In this document: piece after piece, positions 16,765-26,313 of the stretch | Numbering within the stretch: the first letter of the stretch is position 1 | Layout of the letters: each line of letters begins with the position of its first letter | Assembly (NCBI RefSeq): GCF_001613795.1 | Contig: NZ_LPVZ01000021.1 | Location: forward strand, 178,438-242,437 | Length of the DNA: 64,000 nucleotides | Reading direction: 5' to 3' | Source of the DNA: Thalassospira sp. MCCC 1A01148 | GTDB lineage: Bacteria > Pseudomonadota > Alphaproteobacteria > Rhodospirillales > Thalassospiraceae | The notes under the pieces: generated by a model | Told to the model about the DNA's origin: nothing | Seen by the model: only the letters and a program-made list of their open reading frames with translations | Databases searched by the model: none | Position numbers and translations under genes: made by a program

Positions 16765-18309
16765 TTATTCAGCCGCAACCGATTTATGGTCGCGGTTTTC
16801 CTGTGCAAGACGTTCGCCAAGATCGGCAACCTGATCGCCAGACAGACGCAGACCAAGCTTGGAACGACGCCAGATCAGGTCATTGATGTCGTGCACCCAT
16901 TCGTTATCAATCAGATAGCGAACCTCTGCCTCATAAAGGTCATGGCCATAACATTTGCCAAGATCACGAACACCCTTGGCATTGCCAATGATCTGTTCGA
17001 TCCGCGTACCATAAGCACGCAGGAGACGTTTGAGCATTACCGCGTCCATCCAGTCATAGCGTGCAGCATAGGATGCAAAGGCCGCCTCATAGGATGCATT
17101 GGGGAAATCCCCACCCGGCAATGATGCCCCCGCCGTCCAGGGGGTATCCTTGGCACCCAGTTCCCTTGAGATGATCTGAAGCGCATGTTCGGCAAGCTTG
17201 CGATAGGTGGTGATTTTACCGCCAAACACATGAAGTGCCGGGGCCTGATGACCATTGGCTTCGAGTTTCAGGGTGTAATCACGCGATACCTTGGAGGCGT
17301 TTGCTTCCGCGCCTTCACCGGCATAAAGCGGCCGCACCCCGGAATAGGTCCAGACGACATCATCAGATGCGATCGGCTTTTTGAAATAGCCGCTGGCAAG
17401 CTTGCAAAGATAATCGATTTCGTCCTGATCAATCTTGACCGTGGACGGGTCGCCCTTGAAATCGACATCCGTGGTGCCGATCAGGGTGAAGTCATCCTGA
17501 TAGGGAATGGCAAAGACAATGCGGCCATCGCCGTTCTGGAAGATATAGCAGAAATCATGGTCAAACATCTTGGGCACGACAATATGGCTGCCCTTGACTA
17601 GGCGGATATTGGCCCTGGTATCGGATTTGACGACACCGTTTTCAGGATTGATCAGATCGGCACACCACGGCCCGGCGGCATTGATCAGCATGCGACCTGA
17701 CACAGAGCGGTTTTCGCCTGTTTCCTGATCGCGCAGCGTCACGTTCCAACCATCATCTGACCGGCTCGCCCCGACACATTCGGTACGGGTCAAAATCTCG
17801 GCCCCCATGTCCTTCGCGTCCATCGCGTTCAGGACCACAAGCCGCGCATCATCAACCCAACAATCGGAATAGACAAAGCCCTTTGTCATCTCGTCACGCA
17901 GGGGCGCACCGGATACGTGCTTGGCGAATGAAATGCCCTCGGACGCCGGAAGCTTTTTGCGCCCGCCAAGATGATCATAAAGGAACAATCCAAGACGGAT
18001 CATCCATGCCGGACGCAGATCCTTGCGGTGCGGCAGCACAAAGCGCAGCGGCCAGATGATATGCGGCGCATTATCCAACAAGACTTCGCGTTCGGTCAGC
18101 GCTTCGCGCACCAGACGGAACTCGTAATGTTCAAGATAACGCAAGCCTCCATGGATCAGCTTGGTGCTGGCAGATGACGTGGCACTGGCCAGATCATCCT
18201 TTTCACACAGCAACACGCGAAGGCCCCGGCCCGCCGCATCGCGGGCGATCCCGGCGCCGTTAATGCCGCCGCCGATAATGATCAGATCATAGTTTGAAGT
18301 GCCAGCCAT
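16765..18309 (-). CDS. glpD: aerobic glycerol-3-phosphate dehydrogenase
   Basis: 514 residues. The FAD-binding Rossmann motif IIIGGGINGAGIARDAAGRG is at residues 10-30, followed by the family block STKLIHGGLRYLEHYEF. It oxidises glycerol-3-phosphate to dihydroxyacetone phosphate and passes electrons to ubiquinone at the inner membrane. Length and collinearity are those of GlpD. No glpFK genes adjoin. Palindromes upstream suggest control by a GlpR/DeoR-type repressor. Confidence 0.95.
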   Translation of the reverse strand: MAGTSNYDLIIIGGGINGAGIARDAAGRGLRVLLCEKDDLASATSSASTKLIHGGLRYLEHYEFRLVREALTEREVLLDNAPHIIWPLRFVLPHRKDLRPAWMIRLGLFLYDHLGGRKKLPASEGISFAKHVSGAPLRDEMTKGFVYSDCWVDDARLVVLNAMDAKDMGAEILTRTECVGASRSDDGWNVTLRDQETGENRSVSGRMLINAAGPWCADLINPENGVVKSDTRANIRLVKGSHIVVPKMFDHDFCYIFQNGDGRIVFAIPYQDDFTLIGTTDVDFKGDPSTVKIDQDEIDYLCKLASGYFKKPIASDDVVWTYSGVRPLYAGEGAEANASKVSRDYTLKLEANGHQAPALHVFGGKITTYRKLAEHALQIISRELGAKDTPWTAGASLPGGDFPNASYEAAFASYAARYDWMDAVMLKRLLRAYGTRIEQIIGNAKGVRDLGKCYGHDLYEAEVRYLIDNEWVHDINDLIWRRSKLGLRLSGDQVADLGERLAQENRDHKSVAAE

Positions 18310-18358
18310 GGGGGCCTCTCATCGCAGAAGGAAAACTCTTTGATGAGAAAAATAGTTC

Positions 18359-18384
18359 ATTTTCGAAAATTTTCAAGTTTCGAA
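18359..18384. promoter_or_regulatory. candidate GlpR/DeoR-type operator upstream of glpD
   Basis: A perfect palindrome ATTTTCGAAAAT (18359-18370) and a second TTTCGAA (18378-18384), 17 bases after the first TTTCGAA, lie 50-75 bases before glpD. DeoR-family regulators bind TTCG-containing repeats. Confidence 0.4.
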
Positions 18385-18491
18385 TTGTGACATTTATTCG
18401 ACACAGCCATGCGGCAAACGCACGCACATACGTTAGATATCGCAAATAAACACCGAACACCGACAAACAAGAAAACGTTCATTCGTGAACG

Positions 18492-18525
18492 AAAATGAAA
18501 ACCCCGCCTGAATGTCAGACGGGGT
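18492..18525 (-). terminator. intrinsic terminator of asnB
   Basis: On the minus strand ACCCCGTCTGA and TCAGGCGGGGT form an 11-bp stem with one G-T pair, followed by TTTCATTTT. Confidence 0.75.
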
Positions 18526-18572
18526 CATGAAAGATCAAATGCGCCGAAAATCCCGGGAACAGGGCTGTTCGA

Positions 18573-20507
18573 TCAGGTCAGCCAGCGTTGCTGCCAGTCA
18601 GACAGCATGGCAATGGTCCAAAGCTGATGCCCCCAATTGCGCTTGCCCGACATATGTTCCTTACGAAGCTTTTCGATCTGGCGGCGATCCAGACCGAAGT
18701 CGGCATAAAGCGCTTCATTGGCCAGATGGTCCCCCATCCATTCATTGAGCGGCCCACGCAGCCATTGCGCCAACGGCACACCAAAGCCGGTTTTTGGCCG
18801 GTCAATCATTTCGCGCGGAACATATTTATAGAGGATCTGGCGCAGGGCGTATTTGCCGACCGATCCATTCATCTTGAGCCGTGCTGGCAAACGCCAGCCA
18901 AACTCGATCACGCGGTGATCAATGAAGGGCACGCGCACTTCAAGCGAATTGGCCATCGATGCCCGATCCACCTTGGTCAGAACATCATCGACCATATACA
19001 TCATCGTATCCATGGCTTGCATGGAGGAGACATAATCCAGATGACGGTTGCGACAGAACTTCTCGCCCGGCACGCGGAATTTCTTGGTCGATGCGTGCTT
19101 GCCGCGCAGCTTGTCAGGATCAAACAGCGAAATCAGCGCATGATAGCGATCAATATCATCGCGGATCGCCAGAAGTGGCGCGGCCTTGTGGATTTTATCG
19201 CCAATCGCGCTGGTCGATTTCTTGCCCGGCATCAGGCCAACAAGCTTGTCCCAATATTCGGGCGAAAGCATGGTAAGCCCGCGCGAAACAAGCCCGCTTC
19301 CAAATGGAATGCTGCCAGCCGCGGCGCTTAACTGCTTGGCCCACAAATAGCGGTTATAGCCGCCAAAGGTTTCATCACCGCCATCGCCAGAAAGGGCGAC
19401 GGTGACGTGCTTACGCGTCAGGGCAGAGATCAGATAGGTCGGAATGGCTGAACTGTCAAAGAACGGCTCGTCATAGGTTTCCGAAAGCTTCGGCACCAGA
19501 TCAAGCGCATCCTTGGGCGTGACATAAAGTTCGGTATGATCGGTTTTAAGGTGCCTGGCGACTTCACCGGCGAAGGCGGCCTCGTTAAAGGCCTCGTCCT
19601 CAAAGCCGACGGAAAATGTTTTGACCGGCCGGTCTGAAACAGACTGCATCAGTGCAACGACGGTTGATGAATCAATCCCGCCCGAGAGGAACGCGCCCAA
19701 CGGCACATCGGCCACCATCCGGCGTTGAACCGCATCGCGCAGCAGATCTTCGAGCGCGTCAATCGCACTTTGATCATCACCGCTCCAGGCATGCGTCTGC
19801 CCGTTAAGCACCGCATCCTCGACCGACCAATATCCGGTCTCGGTCGCCTGATCATGTGATGAAATTTCAAGAATATGGCCGGGTTTCAGCATCTTGGCAT
19901 GGGCATAGATCGAAAGCCCGGATGGCACATAGCCAAAGCGCAAATAGGCATCAAGTCCGGTCTGGTTGACCTCGCGCGAGATCGCGTCACCTGCCAGCAA
20001 TCCCTTCACCTCGGACGCAAAGCCGATATGGCCGTCATAGCGCGACCAGTAAAGCGGCTTGATCCCCAGCCGGTCACGTACAAGGAACAGCTTCTTTTTC
20101 TGCCGATCCCACAGGGCGATGGCAAACATGCCAATCAGGCGCTTGATGGTATCGCGCAGGCCCCAATGGGCTATGCATTCAAGGATGACTTCGGTATCGG
20201 AATGGCCGCGCCAGGTAATGTTGGCGGAGGCCAGCTTTTCGCGCAGTTCCGGGGCGTTATAGATTTCGCCGTTATAGACCATGACATAACGGCCATTGGC
20301 GGAATGCATCGGCTGCTTGCCGGCATCAGAAAGATCAATAATGGCAAGGCGGCGCTGCCCAAGGGCCAGTCCGCCTTCATCATCCACCCAGACATCACCG
20401 CCATCCGGCCCGCGGTGATACAGCGCATCATTCATGCGCGATACACGATCACCCAAGCCCGTTGCATCAGCTTGTTCAGACAGCCATAGACCGGCAATTC
20501 CACACAT
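18573..20507 (-). CDS. asnB: asparagine synthase (glutamine-hydrolysing)
   Basis: 644 residues. The class II glutaminase domain starts with Cys2 (MCGIAGLW) and shows the RRLAIIDLS and MVYNGEIYN blocks. The C-terminal synthetase (residues about 240-620) has the PP-loop AFLSGGIDSSTVVALM and the ALSGDGGDETFGGYNRY motif. It makes asparagine from aspartate, glutamine and ATP; members of this long AsnB class also amidate polysaccharide or peptide substrates. Single gene with its own terminator. Confidence 0.93.
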   Translation of the reverse strand: MCGIAGLWLSEQADATGLGDRVSRMNDALYHRGPDGGDVWVDDEGGLALGQRRLAIIDLSDAGKQPMHSANGRYVMVYNGEIYNAPELREKLASANITWRGHSDTEVILECIAHWGLRDTIKRLIGMFAIALWDRQKKKLFLVRDRLGIKPLYWSRYDGHIGFASEVKGLLAGDAISREVNQTGLDAYLRFGYVPSGLSIYAHAKMLKPGHILEISSHDQATETGYWSVEDAVLNGQTHAWSGDDQSAIDALEDLLRDAVQRRMVADVPLGAFLSGGIDSSTVVALMQSVSDRPVKTFSVGFEDEAFNEAAFAGEVARHLKTDHTELYVTPKDALDLVPKLSETYDEPFFDSSAIPTYLISALTRKHVTVALSGDGGDETFGGYNRYLWAKQLSAAAGSIPFGSGLVSRGLTMLSPEYWDKLVGLMPGKKSTSAIGDKIHKAAPLLAIRDDIDRYHALISLFDPDKLRGKHASTKKFRVPGEKFCRNRHLDYVSSMQAMDTMMYMVDDVLTKVDRASMANSLEVRVPFIDHRVIEFGWRLPARLKMNGSVGKYALRQILYKYVPREMIDRPKTGFGVPLAQWLRGPLNEWMGDHLANEALYADFGLDRRQIEKLRKEHMSGKRNWGHQLWTIAMLSDWQQRWLT

Positions 20508-20605
20508 GAAAATATCCTGTAAAGCCCTGCCGTTACTTAAAACAATAACGGTGTGCCCTACAATGAAAACATTCGCAAAATCGGTCTAAAGCCCTTTTTG
20601 ACCAA

Positions 20606-22507
20606 TCAGCGCCGTTCAATCCCAAGGCGCGCCATCCGGCGATATAACGTGTTGCGCCCGATACCAAGCGCCTTGGCGGTGTTGCTGATATGCCATTGGT
20701 GATCACGAAGCAGCTGACGCAGCGCATCGGCCTCGGCGCGCTCCATGGTTTGGCGCGGCGATGGTGTTTCATTGGTCTGTGTCGCGTGGAAATCGTCGGG
20801 CAGATGATGACGTTCAATCACGCCGTCTTCGGCAAAGACCGCGGCATATTGCAAAACATTGATCAATTCGCGGACATTGCCCGGCCAGCCATGACGGGTC
20901 AAAAGAGAAAGAACATCGTCTTCGCACTGAACATAGTCGTCTGACAAAACCGTCAGAAGCCGCCCGATCAGATCGACAAGATCGCTTCGTTCGCGCAAAG
21001 GCGGCACGGCAAGGCGCGCGCCCTTGATGCGATACAAAAGGTCTTCACGGAATTTCCCCTCGGCCACCGCCGCGTTAAGGTCAACATTGCTGGCACAGAT
21101 CAGGCGGAAATCGACCGGTACCGATTTCGTGCTGCCAAGCGGCTCGACCGTGCGGCTTTCAAGAACACGCAGCAAACGCCCCTGTGCAGCCAGCGGCATG
21201 TCGCCGATTTCATCAAGAAACAGCGTGCCGCCATTGGCCTCGCGGATGCGGCCACCAAACCCGTCGCGTGCAGACCCGGTAAAGGCACCACCGGCATGAC
21301 CGAACAATTCGTTTTCAATCAAACCTTCGGGCAAGGCGGCACAGTTGATCGCAACAAACGTCTTTGACTTGCCAAGGGTGGCATTATGAATATGACGGGC
21401 CAGATATTCCTTGCCGCTGCCGGTTTCACCCGACATCAGAACATTGATGTCCTTGGCGTGCAGACGCGTACCGATTTCGAAAATGCGCCGAAGGGCTGCG
21501 TCCTTGTCGGGGATGTCGGCAGCGGAACGCGCAGGCAGCGATGGGGCCTTGCGCGCAACCGGGGTCGAACGACCGACATAGCGGCGACGCATACGCTGGG
21601 GAATGGTGACACTGCCAAACAAAACCCCGCCACCTGAGATATTAAGCGGCGTTGCCGATGCCCCCTGCCCCTCCGGCGTTGCCAGCTTGGCGACAAGGTT
21701 TTCAACATCCATCTCGAACATTTCGGAAATGTCGGTGGAATTGTTGGCCGCAGACAGAATACGCCGCGCGGTCGAGGTCGCCCCGCTGATTGTGCCGTCA
21801 GACGCAATTGAAATCATCGCATCGCGGGTAGAACCGACATGCCGCGCATCGGGATGCAGGTGCAAGATCACATCCCCGGCGCGTTCATCAAAGAACAGGA
21901 TACGCTCAAGCGCATCGGCATAATCGGCCACCATGCCGCGCACACGCAGGCAATCGGGACGTTTGATATCTTCGCGCACGGCTGACACATCCAGCACCGA
22001 ACACACCTTGCCATCGGGATCAAACACCGGGGCCGCGGTGCAGGTCAGAACCGAATGCTGGGCAAGAAAATGTTCGTCCTTGTGGATGGTGATCGGTTGC
22101 CCTTCGACAATACAGGTGCCAATGCCATTGGTGCCTTCGCGCTCCTCGCTCCAGACCGCACCGGGCAGAAGCCCGTTGGTGCGAAATGACGGCAACAGGG
22201 AATGTGCGGCGACACTGTCAAGGATCACGCCACTATTGTCGGTCAGAAACACCGCATAGCCCGATGCATCAATCTTGCGATAAAGGGTACGCACCAGATC
22301 GTGGGCATGGTGGTAAAGCCGCCCGTTGCGATCACGCAATTGCCGGGTCTGGCTTTCGGGTATGACTTCGGGACGGCGCAAGGTGTCATGAGCCAGGCCA
22401 AAGCGTTCTTCACACCTTTGCCAGCTTTCAAGCACCGCACGATTTTGCGCCCCACCGCTGAGCTGAAGGGCTGCTTCTATCCGTCCGCCGGGAAGGTTTC
22501 CTGACAT
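20606..22507 (-). CDS. AcoR-like sigma-54-dependent transcriptional activator
   Basis: 633 residues from the ATG giving MSGNLPGGRI, which has GGGAG upstream; the frame is open 60 codons further but crosses likely regulatory DNA. A GAF-type sensor (residues 60-230) is followed by a AAA+ sigma-54 interaction domain (about 310-545) with Walker A GETGSGKEYLA, a GAFTGS loop (Ser where Ala is usual) and Walker B GTLFLDEIGD. A Fis-type helix-turn-helix (HISNTAKALGIGRNTLYRRM) ends the protein. It is divergent from the aldehyde dehydrogenase gene, which has a sigma-54 promoter, and very likely activates it. Confidence 0.92.
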   Translation of the reverse strand: MSGNLPGGRIEAALQLSGGAQNRAVLESWQRCEERFGLAHDTLRRPEVIPESQTRQLRDRNGRLYHHAHDLVRTLYRKIDASGYAVFLTDNSGVILDSVAAHSLLPSFRTNGLLPGAVWSEEREGTNGIGTCIVEGQPITIHKDEHFLAQHSVLTCTAAPVFDPDGKVCSVLDVSAVREDIKRPDCLRVRGMVADYADALERILFFDERAGDVILHLHPDARHVGSTRDAMISIASDGTISGATSTARRILSAANNSTDISEMFEMDVENLVAKLATPEGQGASATPLNISGGGVLFGSVTIPQRMRRRYVGRSTPVARKAPSLPARSAADIPDKDAALRRIFEIGTRLHAKDINVLMSGETGSGKEYLARHIHNATLGKSKTFVAINCAALPEGLIENELFGHAGGAFTGSARDGFGGRIREANGGTLFLDEIGDMPLAAQGRLLRVLESRTVEPLGSTKSVPVDFRLICASNVDLNAAVAEGKFREDLLYRIKGARLAVPPLRERSDLVDLIGRLLTVLSDDYVQCEDDVLSLLTRHGWPGNVRELINVLQYAAVFAEDGVIERHHLPDDFHATQTNETPSPRQTMERAEADALRQLLRDHQWHISNTAKALGIGRNTLYRRMARLGIERR

Positions 22508-22652
22508 AGACGCTATCTCCCTTGTGTCGGTGTTTTGGCCCGGATTTTCCGGTGCGTGGCTTTTGCCACAGCCGATCACAGCATCAATCGTAGCACACTT
22601 GAACCACCCCACGCCAAACAGTTTCACACCCCAATTCCGGCAAAACCATGAG

Positions 22653-22694
22653 TGTTCCATTTTTGGAACAATTTGTGCCACACGCACTGTTCCA
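22653..22694. promoter_or_regulatory. upstream activator site for the AcoR-like protein
   Basis: Perfect palindrome TGTTCCA-TTTT-TGGAACA (22653-22670) plus a third half-site TGTTCCA at 22688-22694, about 100-140 bases upstream of the -24/-12 promoter. This is the position expected for an enhancer-binding protein. Confidence 0.7.
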
Positions 22695-22790
22695 ATGGGG
22701 CGGATGACACAGAACCTCTCCTCAAACGCATAGCGCTCAATGGCCTGAAAACGCGTTCTTTTTCATCAAATGACCATGAGATCTGCCAAG

Positions 22791-22806
22791 TGGCATGACC
22801 TTTGCG
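22791..22806 (+). promoter_or_regulatory. sigma-54 (-24/-12) promoter of the aldehyde dehydrogenase gene
   Basis: TGGCATGACCTTTGCG matches the consensus TGGCACG-N4-TTGC with GG at -24 and GC at -12 in correct spacing. Confidence 0.85.
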
Positions 22807-22871
22807 GATACGGCAGCGTCACAATCAAAAAATGCGGGTGAAAAATCGCCCGTTATCTCGGAGGAACCTAA

Positions 22872-24392
22872 ATGATCTACAAGAATCCAAATGACGCAGG
22901 CAGCCCGGTCAGCTTCAAAGGCCGTTATGAAAACTTCATCGGCGGTGAATGGGTCGCCCCTGCCAAGGGTCAGTATTTTGAAAATGTCTCGCCCGTAAAT
23001 GGCAAGCCGTTCTGCGAAATTGCGCGTTCAAGCAGCGAAGATATCGAAAAGGCGCTTGATGCCGCCCATGCTGCTTTCCCGGCCTGGGGCAAGACCTCGG
23101 TCACGGAACGTGCCAACATGCTCAACAAGATTGCCGACCGTATGGAAGCCAATCTTGAAATGCTGGCAGTCGCCGAAACCTGGGATAATGGTAAGGCGGT
23201 GCGTGAAACACTGGCAGCTGACATTCCGCTTGCGATTGACCATTTCCGCTACTTTGCTGGTGCCATTCGTGCGCAGGAAGGTTCGCTTGGCGAGATTGAC
23301 GACAACACGGTTGCCTACCACTTCCACGAGCCACTTGGCGTGGTCGGCCAGATCATTCCATGGAACTTCCCGATCCTGATGGCGGTCTGGAAACTGGCCC
23401 CGGCCCTTGCTGCAGGCAACTGCATCGTTCTGAAACCGGCCGAACAGACCCCGGCGTCGATCTGTGTTCTGCTGGAACTGATTTCCGATCTGATCCCGGC
23501 AGGCGTCGTCAACGTTGTGCAGGGCTTTGGCGTGGAAGCCGGCAAGCCACTGGCACAAAGCAACCGTGTTGCGAAGGTCGCCTTCACTGGTGAAACCACC
23601 ACGGGCCGCCTGATCATGCAGTATGCATCGGAAAACATCATTCCGGTCACCTTGGAGCTTGGCGGCAAATCACCGAACATCTTCTTTGAAGACATCATGG
23701 CCGCTGATGATGATTTCCGTCAGAAAGCCGCCGAAGGCATGGCGATGTTTGCCCTGAACCAGGGTGAAGTTTGCACCTGCCCGTCGCGCGCCATCATTCA
23801 GGAAAGCATCTATGACAAATTCATGGATGGTGTTCTGTCGCGCGTTGCCAGCATCAAACAGGGCAACCCGCTTGATACCGACACCATGATGGGTGCGCAG
23901 GCCTCGACCGAACAGATGGAAAAAATCATGTCCTATCTGGATATCGGCAAACAGGAAGGTGCCGAAGTCCTGTGTGGCGGCGACAAGGCTGATCTGGGCG
24001 GTGACCTTTCCGATGGTTTCTATATCCAGCCGACCATCTTCAAGGGTCACAACCGCATGCGGATTTTCCAGGAGGAAATCTTTGGCCCGGTCGTATCGGC
24101 CACCACGTTCAAGGACGATGCCGAGGCCCTTCATATCGCCAATGACACGCTGTATGGCCTTGGGGCAGGTGTCTGGACGCGGGATGCCAACCGTTCATAC
24201 CGCTTTGGCCGCGACATCAAGGCTGGTCGTGTCTGGACCAACTGCTATCACCTCTATCCGGCGCATGCGGCCTTTGGCGGCTACAAGCAATCGGGCATCG
24301 GGCGTGAAAACCACAAGATGATGCTCAACCACTATCAGCAGACGAAGAACCTTCTGGTTTCCTATGATCCGAAACCGATGGGCTTCTTCTGA
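22872..24392 (+). CDS. NAD-dependent aldehyde dehydrogenase (acetaldehyde-type, AcoD/ExaC-like)
   Basis: 506 residues with GGAGG before the ATG. Catalytic Glu lies in [14 protein letters not shown] and the nucleophile Cys in [12 protein letters not shown]; the [18 protein letters not shown] block binds NAD. This ALDH subclass, with a nearby DUF779 gene and an AcoR activator, oxidises acetaldehyde or other short aldehydes to acids during alcohol or acetoin use. It is transcribed from the sigma-54 promoter described upstream. Confidence 0.93.
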   Translation: MIYKNPNDAGSPVSFKGRYENFIGGEWVAPAKGQYFENVSPVNGKPFCEIARSSSEDIEKALDAAHAAFPAWGKTSVTERANMLNKIADRMEANLEMLAVAETWDNGKAVRETLAADIPLAIDHFRYFAGAIRAQEGSLGEIDDNTVAYHFHEPLGVVGQIIPWNFPILMAVWKLAPALAAGNCIVLKPAEQTPASICVLLELISDLIPAGVVNVVQGFGVEAGKPLAQSNRVAKVAFTGETTTGRLIMQYASENIIPVTLELGGKSPNIFFEDIMAADDDFRQKAAEGMAMFALNQGEVCTCPSRAIIQESIYDKFMDGVLSRVASIKQGNPLDTDTMMGAQASTEQMEKIMSYLDIGKQEGAEVLCGGDKADLGGDLSDGFYIQPTIFKGHNRMRIFQEEIFGPVVSATTFKDDAEALHIANDTLYGLGAGVWTRDANRSYRFGRDIKAGRVWTNCYHLYPAHAAFGGYKQSGIGRENHKMMLNHYQQTKNLLVSYDPKPMGFF

Positions 24393-24464
24393 TCCAATGA
24401 TTTTCACAACCGGACGCGAGGCCAACCTTGCGTCCGGTCGCCTTTTGCAAAGAAGGAGGTGACA

Positions 24465-24863
24465 TTGACTGGATCAGAAAACGCGCCTGCCAGGGTGGTT
24501 GCGACAGATGCCGCAATTGAACTGATCAGGAAACTAAAAGACATCCACGGGCCGGTGATGTTTCATCAGTCCGGGGGCTGCTGCGATGGCAGTGCGCCGA
24601 TGTGCTTTCCGGATGGAGAGTTCAAAACCGGTGATCAGGATGTGCTGCTCGGCGAGATTGAAGGCAGTCCGTTCTATATCGGGCGCGCACAGTTCGAATA
24701 TTGGCGCCATACCCAACTGATCATTGATGTGGTCGATGGGCGCGGCGGCATGTTTTCGCTTGAAGGACCAGAAGGCAAACGCTTTCTGACCCGATCACGC
24801 ATCTTTAGCGACGATGAATGGAAATCCCTTGAAGCATTCGAGGAGACACACCCCATCGCGTAA
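24465..24863 (+). CDS. DUF779 protein
   Basis: About 132 residues. I use the TTG at 24465 because AAGGAGG (24453-24459) sits six bases before it, and a GTG at 24459 overlaps that site. The hallmark block MFHQSGGCCDGSAPMCFPDG with three Cys suggests metal or thiol chemistry. Genes of this family almost always neighbour acetaldehyde-type dehydrogenases; the function is not known to me. Same operon as the dehydrogenase. Confidence 0.9.
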   Translation: MTGSENAPARVVATDAAIELIRKLKDIHGPVMFHQSGGCCDGSAPMCFPDGEFKTGDQDVLLGEIEGSPFYIGRAQFEYWRHTQLIIDVVDGRGGMFSLEGPEGKRFLTRSRIFSDDEWKSLEAFEETHPIA

Positions 24864-25013
24864 GAAAATAACCAATAACCAAAGCAAGACGGGATCGTAC
24901 CCCACCCCTTTGCGTTTCGTTTACCTGCACCGTCTCCCACGGTGCTTTCCTCCCCCCAGCGAAACGCGTGAAGAGGCTGTCTCATTTCCCACAATGCAAG
25001 GCTTCTTCCACCT

Positions 25014-25050
25014 GCCTGCTGCCCCCCCATTCTGGCAGCAGGCTTTTTTG
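25014..25050 (+). terminator. intrinsic terminator of the aldehyde dehydrogenase operon
   Basis: GCCTGCTGCC (25014-25023) pairs with GGCAGCAGGC (25034-25043), followed by six T. Confidence 0.88.
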
Positions 25051-25064
25051 TTCCCGTAGTTCGC

Positions 25065-26078
25065 TTAATTCCCTTGGGCAAGCACCACCAGAACAACGCC
25101 GGATAACGCACACAGAAAGGTCAGCGACAACAGCGCTGCAATCACCACCCGCCCGCCGACATGCAGGACATTGCGGATATCGACACTTAACCCAAGTGCC
25201 GCCATGGCAAGAATGGTCAGGAATGACGAAGTCGTCTTGATCGGCGCGCGCGCAACATCCGGGATCAGATCGAACGAACAGGCCGCCATCATGGCGATAA
25301 AGCCGATGATGAACCATGGCACAACCTGCGCAATCGGTAGCTTCGTTTCACGTGCCCGCCCGCCAATCACAGCCAGACCAAAGATCACCGGCCCCAGCAT
25401 CAAAACCCGGATCAGCTTGACCAATGTGCCAACCTGAACCGCAAGGGTGCCGGCCGGGGCGGTTGCCGCCAGAACCTGCGGCACGGCATAAACGGTAAGG
25501 CCGGAAAAAATACCGTATTGGGTTGCCGATAATCCAAGCCCGGCATGAAGCATCGGCAGGACAAAGACAAACAGCACACCCAAAACCGCCGTGAACGAGA
25601 TCGAGGCCGCCACATCATCTGATTGCGCTTCAATCACCGGCGCGGTTGCTGCAATTGCCGAATTGCCACAGATCGAATTGCCGCACGCCACCAGCATCGA
25701 AAGATGGTTGGAAAGACCAAGCGCGCGCCCGATGTGATAACTGACAAACAGGCTGATACAGACCACCGCGATGATGGCCGCAACCAGCCCGCCCCCGGCC
25801 GACCCGATTGCCTGCGCGCTAATCGACGCGCCCAGCAACACAATGGCGATTTCAAGCACCGTCTTGGCGCAAAACCGTACCCCGGCAAAATAACGTGGCG
25901 CCAACCCAAACAAAGACCGCACCACCACGCCGATCAGTATGGCAAAAACCAGACTTTCCACCCAGCCACGCCCGAACAACATACGCTCGGCATGTTCGAC
26001 CAGCTTGGCGGCAAGTGCGACCAAAAGGGTCACAACAAGTCCGGGCAGGATCGGTTTGAGGTGGGTGTTAAAAAACAT
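25065..26078 (-). CDS. YeiH family putative sulfate/small-anion exporter
   Basis: 337 residues and about ten membrane helices. Family landmarks are the GNSICGNSAIAATAPVI loop and GLSVDIRNVLHVGG near the end. Known homologues sit beside sulfur or taurine genes or LysR regulators; the substrate is unproven. A LysR gene is divergent, as is usual for yeiH-yeiE pairs. Confidence 0.88.
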   Translation of the reverse strand: MFFNTHLKPILPGLVVTLLVALAAKLVEHAERMLFGRGWVESLVFAILIGVVVRSLFGLAPRYFAGVRFCAKTVLEIAIVLLGASISAQAIGSAGGGLVAAIIAVVCISLFVSYHIGRALGLSNHLSMLVACGNSICGNSAIAATAPVIEAQSDDVAASISFTAVLGVLFVFVLPMLHAGLGLSATQYGIFSGLTVYAVPQVLAATAPAGTLAVQVGTLVKLIRVLMLGPVIFGLAVIGGRARETKLPIAQVVPWFIIGFIAMMAACSFDLIPDVARAPIKTTSSFLTILAMAALGLSVDIRNVLHVGGRVVIAALLSLTFLCALSGVVLVVLAQGN

Positions 26079-26208
26079 GGTTTTCCTGTGTTTTGATCAC
26101 AGGCAGAAAATCTCACGCCCAACCATTTACTTCCATCGAATAAAAATTCATCTTTCATTCGATTAAATTGAACAGTTAAGGTGTGGCTTATCAGAACACC
26201 CCTCCGTC

Positions 26209-26281
26209 ATTCCGGACGGCGCATCGCGCCGAGCCGGAATCTGGAACCCCATGTTTAAAAGTTTCCCGCCGCCGCGGGAAA
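26209..26281. repeat. REP-like double palindrome between yeiH and lysR
   Basis: A hairpin with arms ATTCCGG-A-CGGCGC and GCGCCGA-G-CCGGAAT (26209-26240) is followed by a second one, TTTCCCG...CGGGAAA (26262-26281). The form is that of proteobacterial intergenic palindromic repeats. It overlaps the apparent longer 5' end of the LysR frame, which argues for the downstream start. Confidence 0.6.
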
Positions 26282-26313
26282 GACGTCAGGACAAACAGCA
26301 AAGCGCCAACGCC

